A stretch of DNA of 64,000 nucleotides from Campylobacter hepaticus (GTDB lineage Bacteria > Campylobacterota > Campylobacteria > Campylobacterales > Campylobacteraceae): positions 992,001 to 1,056,000 of the forward strand of contig NZ_CP031611.1 of the NCBI RefSeq assembly GCF_001687475.2, given 5' to 3'. This document shows, piece by piece, positions 17,871 through 25,813 of this stretch (its first letter is position 1; each line of letters opens with the position of its first letter). The position numbers and the translations under genes were made by a program. The notes beneath the pieces were generated by a model. It made no database searches. It saw only the letters and a program-made list of their open reading frames with translations, and was not told the DNA's origin.

Positions 17871-19504
17871 TGGCTCTTTTATCGGTTATTATTCCTTTTG
17901 GATTAAGTAAAGAGAGATCTTACATTAAAGATAGAGTGATTAGTAAGGCTTTATATTTAAAAAGCGATGAAAATATAGAATATATTTTTGTTGAAGGATA
18001 TTCTTCTTTAGAGCATAATTTAAAACAAATCATAGAAGATAATGGACATATTTATTTAAAAGATGAAACGCAAAAAGCATATTTTTCTCAAGGAAAATGT
18101 AGAAATTTAGGTGCAAGTTATGCTCATTGTAATGTTCTTTTATTTTTAGATATAGATTGTTATATTTCTTTTGAAGGTTTTCAAAAAATTTTAAAATTAA
18201 TTCAAATTAAAAATATTTCTCAAAATATTAATGCTTTAATGGTTTTACCTGTGGTGTATCTTAATCAAAAAGCTAGTAAAATGTTAAAACAATATGATGA
18301 ACAATTTTGGGATACTATAATACAAGAAGATTTATTTATGGGGAGAAATACTTGGGTAAAATTTTTCGCTTTAAGTTCTACTTCAAGTGTTATTATTAAT
18401 AAACATCAGTTTTTAAAATTAGGTGGTAATGATGAAAAATTTATAGGTCATGGTTATGAGGATTTTGATCTTTTTGCAAGAATTTTAATTGCTTGTGTAA
18501 AATTCGAAAAAATGCCTTCTAATTTAAATTATGATGCTAGAAATTGGAATTTTATTAATTTTAAGGGTTTTCGATCTTGGTTTTCTTTGCTTGGCTATGA
18601 AGCTTCTTTTCATGGTATTTATATGTATCATTTTTGGCATATAGAACCTAATCAAAACGCTTATATGGAAAATAAAGATCAAAATCATCAACTTTTTTAC
18701 AAACATTTAAAAAATATTAAAATGCATAATTTAAAACCTTTGCAAGTTTTTAAAGCTAAAGATGAAAAAGTTTTAGTTCTTTTTAGGGATATTAGCTATG
18801 ATTTTAGAGATATTAGTGTTTATATGGGGGAATTTATTTATAAAAATATCGATGAGTTTTATGTAAATAAGGAGTTAAAATTTTCTTTTTTATTTGATTT
18901 TTTAAAGGAAAAAAAAATTACTAAAATATTTTTGGATGAAAACATAAGAAATGAATCTTTAATAAATAGTTTGAGTCATTTAGATCTCATTTATTTTAAA
19001 AAAGGTGTTTTGCCTTATTCTTGGTTATTTTCAAGAAGTTTGGGTCAAAAATATGAACCTTATTTTAATTTAAATGAACAAGAACTTGAGAATGTGAAAG
19101 AGTATTTTTTAAATTTAAATAATGAAGAAAAAAAAGTTATTTTTGATTTTGCAAAGAAAAATTGTGATGTTAAGTGTGATATTTATAAATTACTTTATCA
19201 CTTGATTAATCAAATATATAGTTTTGAATATGAAGGTAATTTTTATCAAATTATCATTGATGAAGAAAAAATATTTATGGGAAAAAAATATGATAAAACT
19301 TTTTATTCTTTAAAATCTTTTGTTTATAAACCTTATTTATATGAGCTTGCTAGAATTAAACCTTTTTTGTTTTTGATGAAAATTTCAGGTTTTGATTTTA
19401 TAATGAGTGTCATTTCACATACTAAATTTTATCGTTTAGCTAGGAAATTGTTTTTCAATCCCCAAGGTTTTTTTGAAGATTTTAAAATAAAAAGAATAAA
19501 ATGA
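17870..19504 (+). CDS. Capsule glycosyltransferase (GT2/GT7-like)
   Basis: 544 residues, the same length I recall for Cj1442, the gene next to kpsF in C. jejuni. The N-terminal domain opens LLSVIIPFG and has the metal-binding DxD at residues 94-96 (FLDIDCYIS). A GHGYEDFDLFARI motif near 190 is typical of GT7-type or chondroitin-polymerase-like enzymes, where it holds the acceptor-binding or catalytic acidic residues. The C-terminal half is unassigned. It probably polymerises or starts the capsule repeat. It overlaps kpsF by one base and the next gene by four (ATGA). Confidence 0.78.
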   Translation: MALLSVIIPFGLSKERSYIKDRVISKALYLKSDENIEYIFVEGYSSLEHNLKQIIEDNGHIYLKDETQKAYFSQGKCRNLGASYAHCNVLLFLDIDCYISFEGFQKILKLIQIKNISQNINALMVLPVVYLNQKASKMLKQYDEQFWDTIIQEDLFMGRNTWVKFFALSSTSSVIINKHQFLKLGGNDEKFIGHGYEDFDLFARILIACVKFEKMPSNLNYDARNWNFINFKGFRSWFSLLGYEASFHGIYMYHFWHIEPNQNAYMENKDQNHQLFYKHLKNIKMHNLKPLQVFKAKDEKVLVLFRDISYDFRDISVYMGEFIYKNIDEFYVNKELKFSFLFDFLKEKKITKIFLDENIRNESLINSLSHLDLIYFKKGVLPYSWLFSRSLGQKYEPYFNLNEQELENVKEYFLNLNNEEKKVIFDFAKKNCDVKCDIYKLLYHLINQIYSFEYEGNFYQIIIDEEKIFMGKKYDKTFYSLKSFVYKPYLYELARIKPFLFLMKISGFDFIMSVISHTKFYRLARKLFFNPQGFFEDFKIKRIK

Positions 19505-22020
19505 TAAATATGTTTTTAAAGGCAAAATATCAAAAAAATATAACTTTTTTTTTAAAAAGTTTATTAATTTGTTTTCAAATCTTTCTAAAACAATTTAAAT
19601 TAAAAAAATATAAAGCTTTTAATCAATATATTATTATTTCAGCTGTTTATAATGTAGAAAAATATTTAACCGATTTTTTAAAATCTATCATTTGTCAAAG
19701 ATTAGATTTTAAAAATAATATTTTAATCATTTTTGTAGATGATGGTAGCAATGACAATTCAGCACATGTTATTAAACAATATCAAAAAAAATATCCTAAG
19801 AATATAATTTATTTGTATAAAAAAAATGGCGGTCAAGCTAGTGCTAGAAATTTAGGTTTGAAGTATATTAAAGATAAAACTTTACAGTTTGATTGGCTAA
19901 CTTTTAGCGATCCTGATGATTTTTTAGATAGGGATTATTTTTATGAAGTGGATAGTTTTTTAAAAAATCAAAATGATATAGCTATGGTTGCTACAAATCT
20001 TATTTTTTATAGAGAGAAAAGAAAGATTTTATACAAGGATATTCATGCTTTAAATTTTAAATTTAAACAAAAACCAATTATAAGTGGTAATATTAATTTA
20101 AATGAAAATATTCAGCTTTCAGCTGCATCATGTTTTTTAAAATGGGATTGTTTACAAGAGCTTATTTTTGATGAAGATTTAATTTTAAATTTTGAAGATG
20201 GAAAGTTTATAAATACTTATTTATTTAAGAATTCAAATTTAAAATCTGCATTCTTAAAAAATGCAAGATATTTTTATAGAAAAAGATTTGATAAAAGTTC
20301 TACTTTGGATAAAAGACAGCAAAATAAAATTTCTTATTTGGAAGTTTTAGAAAAGGGTTATTTAGATCTTTTAAAAAATACAGCAAAAGAAGGTATTGCT
20401 CCTATTTTTATACAAAATGTGATTTTGTATGAATTGTTTTGGCAAATAAAAGATTTGTTAAATCATTTTGAAAAATTATCTTTTATGAATAAAGATGAAA
20501 TTCAAAAATATCTTCATTTGCTTGAGCAAATTTTTTGTTTTATTGAAATTGAAACTATACTTAATTTTAAATTTGATTCTTTTTCACTTTTGTATAAAAT
20601 GGGATTTTTATATTGTTTTAAAAAAGAACATGGAGTTGTAAATGAAGTTTTTATCGAGCAAATAGATGATAAAAATGATGAAATTTTGATTAAATTTTAT
20701 ACAGCAAATTTTGATGATAAGATTAAATTAGTTTTTGATGATCAAATGGCAAAAATTACTTGCTCTAAGATTAGACAATATGATTTTTTAAATCAAGTAT
20801 TTATATATGAAAAAAGAATTTGGGTTCAAATTAGTACACATGCAAAACAAATGATTTGTTTTATTAATGATAAAAAAGTTAAGATGATTTATCAAGACAA
20901 AGAATGTAATATCAAAGACATTGTTTTCCAGATAAAAAAATTAAAAAAAAGAAGAAATAAAAACACTTCTTTATGGCTTTTTGCTGATATGGCTTTTAGA
21001 GCTGATGATAATGCAGAACATTTGTATCGTTATATCATGCAAAATTATCCTAAACAAAATATAGCTTTTGTACTTCAAAAAAAATCTCATGATTATAAAA
21101 GGCTTAAAAAAGAAGGTTTTAAACTAGTTGATCCAAAAAGTTTGAAATTTAAATATTTGGTTTTAAGGACTGATAAACTTATTTCATCTCATATTGATAG
21201 ATATTTTTTTGAAGCTTTGGGCGAAGATACTTTAAAAACAAAGGATTTTGTTTTTTTGCAGCATGGTGTGACAAAAGATGATTTATCTTCTTGGTTGAAT
21301 CAAAGAAAAATTGATTTATTGATTACAGGATTTAAAGATGAATATGAGTCCATAGCAGGAGATTTTAATCGTTATAAATTTACTGTTAAAGAAGCTAAGT
21401 TAACAGGATTTCCTAGATGGGATGCCTTGTTAAAAAATAATAGAACTACTACAAAACAAGTTCTTATTATGCCTACTTGGAGGGAGTATATAGTAGGTGC
21501 TTATAGTAGAAAATTAATGAAAAGAAGATTTAATCCAAAATTTTGTGAGAGTGAATATTTTTATAGATGGGGTTCTTTGTTGCACAGTAAAAAATTACGG
21601 CAATTGTGTGAAAAATATGATTATAAAATAGTTTTTAGTCCTCATCCACAAATTAGACCTTATGTAAAAGAATTTAATTTACCAGATTATATTATGGTAC
21701 CTTGTGTTAGTATGCAAGAACTTTTTTGTGAGTCCTCTTTAATGATTACAGATTACTCAAGTGTAGCTTTTGAAATGGGGATTTTGGAAAAACCTGTTAT
21801 TTATTACCAATTTGATCAAGAAGATTTTTTTAAAAAACATACCATGCAAAAAGGATATTTTAATTATGAAAAAAAAGGATTTGGAAATATTGCTCTTGAT
21901 TTTGTTACTCTTTTATCTGAAATTAAATTCCAGTTTGATAATTATAAAGTAAATCATGTTGATCAAATTCAATATTTAAATATATGTGAAAAAACAAGAA
22001 AAGCAATTTTATCCATCTAA
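19501..22020 (+). CDS. GT2 glycosyltransferase fused to a CDP-glycerol-type glycerophosphotransferase domain
   Basis: 839 residues. The N-terminal GT2 domain starts after a basic/hydrophobic leader (IIISAVYNVEKYL near 46, VDDGSND near 80, FSDPDDF near 137). The C-terminal ~360 residues resemble the TagB/TagF family: LWLFADMAFRADDNAEHLY near 497, HGVTKDD, MPTWREY, FSPHPQIRPY, and TDYSSVAFEMG near 750. Such fusions add a sugar and then a polyol phosphate, suggesting a teichoic-acid-like phosphodiester in the polymer. No CDP-glycerol synthesis gene is visible here, so the polyol is unknown. The last 12 bases overlap the convergent gene at 22009. Confidence 0.75.
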   Translation: MINMFLKAKYQKNITFFLKSLLICFQIFLKQFKLKKYKAFNQYIIISAVYNVEKYLTDFLKSIICQRLDFKNNILIIFVDDGSNDNSAHVIKQYQKKYPKNIIYLYKKNGGQASARNLGLKYIKDKTLQFDWLTFSDPDDFLDRDYFYEVDSFLKNQNDIAMVATNLIFYREKRKILYKDIHALNFKFKQKPIISGNINLNENIQLSAASCFLKWDCLQELIFDEDLILNFEDGKFINTYLFKNSNLKSAFLKNARYFYRKRFDKSSTLDKRQQNKISYLEVLEKGYLDLLKNTAKEGIAPIFIQNVILYELFWQIKDLLNHFEKLSFMNKDEIQKYLHLLEQIFCFIEIETILNFKFDSFSLLYKMGFLYCFKKEHGVVNEVFIEQIDDKNDEILIKFYTANFDDKIKLVFDDQMAKITCSKIRQYDFLNQVFIYEKRIWVQISTHAKQMICFINDKKVKMIYQDKECNIKDIVFQIKKLKKRRNKNTSLWLFADMAFRADDNAEHLYRYIMQNYPKQNIAFVLQKKSHDYKRLKKEGFKLVDPKSLKFKYLVLRTDKLISSHIDRYFFEALGEDTLKTKDFVFLQHGVTKDDLSSWLNQRKIDLLITGFKDEYESIAGDFNRYKFTVKEAKLTGFPRWDALLKNNRTTTKQVLIMPTWREYIVGAYSRKLMKRRFNPKFCESEYFYRWGSLLHSKKLRQLCEKYDYKIVFSPHPQIRPYVKEFNLPDYIMVPCVSMQELFCESSLMITDYSSVAFEMGILEKPVIYYQFDQEDFFKKHTMQKGYFNYEKKGFGNIALDFVTLLSEIKFQFDNYKVNHVDQIQYLNICEKTRKAILSI

Positions 22021-23838
22021 CTCTTCACACATTTTTTCAAATTCTTGATAATATTTCCAAGAGGCAACTATATCGGGACGATGTTGTTTGATGTGAATCA
22101 ATTCTTGTTTAAATATCTTTTCCCATTTTTTTGCTAAAGACATATTATTAGCGAAATAATGTAGAATTTGCTGCTCATTAATTAAATGTTGTTTTTTTAA
22201 ATTAATTTTTATTTCAAGCTTATCAACAAATTCTTGTAAATAAGATTGAAGATATTTGATTAAATTTAAATTATTTTTAAAACTAGTAATTTTTTCTTCC
22301 TGAATACAAAAAATTAGATTTTCAAAAGGTATTTTATGTTTAAACAATAAAAAATTAATTTCTTTATAATTCTTGATTTTATAAAGTTTTAAAAGTTGTT
22401 TTGTTGTAATTAGGATTTCAAATGTTTCATCAATATTGTTTTCATCAATATCTTTTAAATTTGCAAGAAGTGTTATAGGAAATAATACACCTAATTCATC
22501 AAATGTCATGCCATTATCAATGTTTTCTTGTGCAGGTATTCTTTTAAATGAAAATAAATTATTTAGTTCTTTTAAGGTCTTTAAAATATATTCAGATTTA
22601 ATTTTTTGCATATCCAAATAGATAATATTCTCTGTTTTAAAACATTGTGTTAAGAAATTTAGTCTAAAAAAACTTTCAGCATAAATCCAATATGTTTTAA
22701 TATGTTCACATGTTGGAACAGTAGCTTCAAAATAATACGTATCTCTATCTAAAACTCTATCTATAGGTGTATTTAAATTAAAATAATCAAGTTTATCAAC
22801 TTTAAAATTGATATGATTAACTCCAGTTTTTAGTCTTGAAATAGGATCTCTAACTAAATATAATATAGGTTTGTTTTTATGTAAGAGACTTAAAAATCTA
22901 GCAAGGTCATTTCTATAAACATATACATGTGTATAATCAGTATATGCAATAATATTATATTTTGTAGTATTATTTAATAGCTGTGCTAGAATATTTGAAT
23001 ACATTATACCTGGATTATGATGAATGCATTTACATATATTTATATCACATAGTTCAAAATACATTGTCATTGCACCATGCCCTGATAAAGAAGAAGCTAA
23101 CCACACAAACTCATAATTATCCGGCAAAGGTAAATTCATTTCCCATGCAAGCTCAGCTGGTATAGTGTGATAATTAATTTTTTCATTTTTATCATTAAGT
23201 TTTTTAGGATCAAGTAAAGAAGGATAAGGATGATTTTCTTTTTTATATTTTTCATAAAAATCATCTGATAATAACCATTCTTCTATAAGATCAAAATTTT
23301 GTATAAAATAAATAAAATTATGAAAAATATTATCAAGTATAGCTTTATAATCTTGATGAATTTTTAATATATTTTTTATTCTTTGAAATTCTTTAAGAAG
23401 TAATTGTTTATTTTTTATTAATCCTTGAAGCATACTAACATTGATTTGATGAAATTCTTTAAATATTTCTTTAAAAATTTGAAATTCTTTATTAACTCTT
23501 TTAATATCATTTTTTAACTTAAATCCACCCCCTTTATACCAAGTTTGATAAGCTTTGATTAAAACCTCGCCTAGCATATAAGATAAGTGAAATTTATATT
23601 TTAAAGCTTGTTCGTAATCATTACATGTTTCTAAAGCAGGATATTGAAGTTGAGGAAATACTTGTATAGTTTCTTGATAAATTTTTTGTTCTTTTTTATG
23701 TTGTTTTTTTATAAGATAAAGTTTTTTACATAATGTTATGTACCCCCCCCCATTAGTATTAAAATCAATCATCGCTTGACCTAATTTATAAGCAAGATGA
23801 TTTTTTATTCTTTGTATAGCCGAATTGCGATTATACAT
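22009..23838 (-). CDS. Phase-variable DUF2972/sulfotransferase-like protein with N-terminal LSYKLG module
   Basis: 609 residues. The first ~110 are an LSYKLG module (NHLAYKLGQAMI, ETCNDYEQA, FHLSYMLGEVLI). Here it leads the protein instead of ending it. A G9 tract encoding Gly-Gly-Gly lies near residue 30. The middle (about 240-400) contains VWLASSLSGHGAMTMYFEL and LVRDPISRLKTGVNH. The second motif resembles the 3'-phosphate-binding RDPxxRxxS of sulfotransferases, and I associate this region with the Campylobacter family DUF2972. The function is unknown; with cysDNC near by, sulfate transfer is a reasonable guess. It is convergent with the TagF-type gene (12-base overlap) and divergent from the GT2 gene at 23968. 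Confidence 0.65.
   Translation of the reverse strand: MYNRNSAIQRIKNHLAYKLGQAMIDFNTNGGGYITLCKKLYLIKKQHKKEQKIYQETIQVFPQLQYPALETCNDYEQALKYKFHLSYMLGEVLIKAYQTWYKGGGFKLKNDIKRVNKEFQIFKEIFKEFHQINVSMLQGLIKNKQLLLKEFQRIKNILKIHQDYKAILDNIFHNFIYFIQNFDLIEEWLLSDDFYEKYKKENHPYPSLLDPKKLNDKNEKINYHTIPAELAWEMNLPLPDNYEFVWLASSLSGHGAMTMYFELCDINICKCIHHNPGIMYSNILAQLLNNTTKYNIIAYTDYTHVYVYRNDLARFLSLLHKNKPILYLVRDPISRLKTGVNHINFKVDKLDYFNLNTPIDRVLDRDTYYFEATVPTCEHIKTYWIYAESFFRLNFLTQCFKTENIIYLDMQKIKSEYILKTLKELNNLFSFKRIPAQENIDNGMTFDELGVLFPITLLANLKDIDENNIDETFEILITTKQLLKLYKIKNYKEINFLLFKHKIPFENLIFCIQEEKITSFKNNLNLIKYLQSYLQEFVDKLEIKINLKKQHLINEQQILHYFANNMSLAKKWEKIFKQELIHIKQHRPDIVASWKYYQEFEKMCEELDG
23743..23751 (-). repeat. Poly-G (G9) tract near the 5' end of the DUF2972-like gene
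   Basis: Nine C on the plus strand encode Gly-Gly-Gly in the mRNA. At G9 the 609-residue frame is open. At G8 the frame meets TAA two codons after the tract (GGT ACA TAA), and at G10 it meets TAA within about five codons. This is a classical on/off contingency tract, currently ON. Confidence 0.9.
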
Positions 23839-23967
23839 TAAGATTTCCTTGAAAATTTTATTATTTAAATATTAAAAATTAAGTTATTATTATATAGTAT
23901 TGTTATATAATCAATCTTAAATTTTTAAATAAAAATTATTTTGTTGATTATTTAGGATTATAAAATC
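23839..23967. promoter_or_regulatory. Divergent promoter region
   Basis: 129 AT-rich bases between divergent starts. A plus-strand TATAAT lies at 23906-23911, 57 bases before the GT2 start. A minus-strand TATAAT lies at 23889-23894, 51 bases before the DUF2972-like start. TAGGAT precedes ATG 23968. Confidence 0.45.
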
Positions 23968-24384
23968 ATGAAAACCGTTGGCGTAGTCATACCTGTATAC
24001 AATGTAGAAAAATATTTAAAAGAATGTTTAGATAGTGTAATCAATCAAACTTATAAGAATTTACAAATTGTATTAGTAAATGATGGAAGTACAGATGAAC
24101 ATTCACTAAATATAGCTAAAGAATATACTTTAAAAGATGAAAGATTTATACTCTTTGATAAAGAAAATGGAGGTTTATCTTCTGCTAGAAATGTAGGCAT
24201 AGAATATTTTAGCCAAGAATATGAATTTAAAAATATCACTACACATATTAAAGAAAATACTTTAATAGAATTTCAATTATCTAAACATAATCCTTATAAT
24301 ATACACAAAGTATATAAAAGCTTTAAAGCTTTTAAAGATGAAAAAGATTTAAAAGAATTTAAAAACCCTAAAATAGATTATATT
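23968..24384 (+). repeat. GT2 5'-end repeat, copy 2
   Basis: Inverted partner of 5214-5630; see that entry. Identity starts at the ATG and ends just before the DxD codons. Confidence 0.85.
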
Positions 24385-25569
24385 ATTTTTCTAGACAGTG
24401 ATGATTACTGGGAATTAAATTGTATAGAAGAATGTGTTCCTAGAATGGATGGGGTAGAGATAGTTTGGTTTGATTGGAAATTTTATTATGAAACCAAAAA
24501 TATAAATTTTGAAAATATAACTTATCACGATAGATATAATTTTAAAGAAGGAATAATAACTCCATTAGATTGGATTGAGCAATATCAACATACTAAAATT
24601 ACATGGTTTTCATTTGCATGGAATGGAATGATTAAATTTAAACATATTACAAATTATAATCTTTATTTTATCAATCAAACCATACACGAAGACGTGTTTT
24701 TTGGAATAAGTCTCTTTCTTTCTTGTAATTTTATTTCGTATTTACCTCGTAAACTTTATAACTATAGGATTAGAAAAAATAGTTTATGTGACTACACCAA
24801 TCAAAATGAAAATACTTGGATTAATCCATATATGCAAGATATTTATAATAAATTTAAAAATATCGAAGAAACCAAATCCTATCATAGAATTAGCAGCGAA
24901 GCTTTAACTTGTATAGAACTATTAAATTTTATACAAAATAAAATTCCAAAAAAATATCCCGATACAATTTTAAATAATCTTTTAAATGATAGAATCTTAG
25001 CTCTTTGGACAATTCTAAATTGCAATAAAGATCCTTTAAATATCTTAAATAAAATTCCTAAAAAACTTTATATAGAAAAAATTTTATCATTTAAAAAAAT
25101 AATAAGTAATTTAAATATAAATTTGCAAGATAAAGAAACTATAATAACTAATCAAAACAATCAAATACATAATTTAAATGAAACTTTGCAAACCAATAAT
25201 GAAATACTAATAACTAAAGAAAACTTACTATACTTTCAAACCCAACACGGTACAGCCAAACAAAGAATTCAAAATCAACTCTCTTATAAATTAGGTCAAG
25301 CTATGATTATAAATTCTAAAAATGTATTAAATTATATATTATTACCTTTTATATTAATAAGTATTGTTATTTCACATAAACAAGAACAAAAAGCTTATCA
25401 ATTTAAAATAAAAAAATATCCTTCTTTAAAATTACCTCCTTTAGAAACTTATCCTGATTATAATGAAGCAATAAAATTTAAAAATCATCTTTCTTATAAA
25501 TTAGGAAAAGAATTTATAAAGGCAAGTAAAACTTGGTACAGGGGGGGGGTATATCAAATTTTTACTTAA
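23968..25569 (+). CDS. Chimeric GT2 capsule glycosyltransferase with LSYKLG tail
   Basis: 533 residues. Residues 1-139 are nearly identical to the giant transferase at 1920-5630 (VVIPVYN, NDGSTDE, GGLSSARN). The middle (about 140-385) is unique: FLDSDDYW near 150 is the DxD, then MDGVEIVWFDWKFYY. Residues ~390-533 are identical to the tail of cst-I. The gene therefore looks assembled from three segments by recombination. A G9 tract at 25541-25549 ends the protein as VYQIFT; one G fewer would extend it to YIKFLLKDILKLNKK, stopping at 25597. It probably transfers a capsule sugar; donor and linkage are unknown. Confidence 0.8.
   Translation: MKTVGVVIPVYNVEKYLKECLDSVINQTYKNLQIVLVNDGSTDEHSLNIAKEYTLKDERFILFDKENGGLSSARNVGIEYFSQEYEFKNITTHIKENTLIEFQLSKHNPYNIHKVYKSFKAFKDEKDLKEFKNPKIDYIIFLDSDDYWELNCIEECVPRMDGVEIVWFDWKFYYETKNINFENITYHDRYNFKEGIITPLDWIEQYQHTKITWFSFAWNGMIKFKHITNYNLYFINQTIHEDVFFGISLFLSCNFISYLPRKLYNYRIRKNSLCDYTNQNENTWINPYMQDIYNKFKNIEETKSYHRISSEALTCIELLNFIQNKIPKKYPDTILNNLLNDRILALWTILNCNKDPLNILNKIPKKLYIEKILSFKKIISNLNINLQDKETIITNQNNQIHNLNETLQTNNEILITKENLLYFQTQHGTAKQRIQNQLSYKLGQAMIINSKNVLNYILLPFILISIVISHKQEQKAYQFKIKKYPSLKLPPLETYPDYNEAIKFKNHLSYKLGKEFIKASKTWYRGGVYQIFT
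25154..25563 (+). repeat. LSYKLG tail repeat, copy 2
   Basis: Identical by eye over 410 bases to 5667-6076 in inverted orientation, and a direct repeat of 33294-33700. It contains the G9 tract at 25541-25549. Confidence 0.88.
25541..25549 (+). repeat. Poly-G (G9) tract in the tail of the chimeric GT2 gene
   Basis: G9 gives a stop at 25567-25569. The G8 frame would run on to TAA at 25595-25597 with a YIKFLLKDILKL tail that resembles the other long tails. Confidence 0.9.
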
Positions 25570-25753
25570 AGATATACTTAAATTAAACAAAAAATAATCT
25601 ATAAAAATCAATTAATTTATACAATAATTAATAACTAACAAAATGATGTAAATTATCCCAAGAAATAAAATTACTAAAAAATTATATTTTAAATATTTTT
25701 TTAGTAAAATATATTACAATTTTAATTCCAATAAAAATTAAGAAAGAGAATTT

Positions 25754-25813
25754 ATGGATAATTGGAATTTTAATAAAATCTTTAAAACTTACAATAATAG
25801 AGTAAAAATATGA
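25754..25813 (+). CDS. Possible 19-residue leader peptide before the sulfotransferase-like gene
   Basis: ATG 25754 follows a purine-rich AGAAAGAGAA and encodes MDNWNFNKIFKTYNNRVKI. Its TGA overlaps the next ATG (ATGA at 25810-25813). The arrangement would couple translation to the sulfotransferase-like gene. It could equally be chance or a gene remnant, since no homologue is recognised. Confidence 0.35.
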   Translation: MDNWNFNKIFKTYNNRVKI

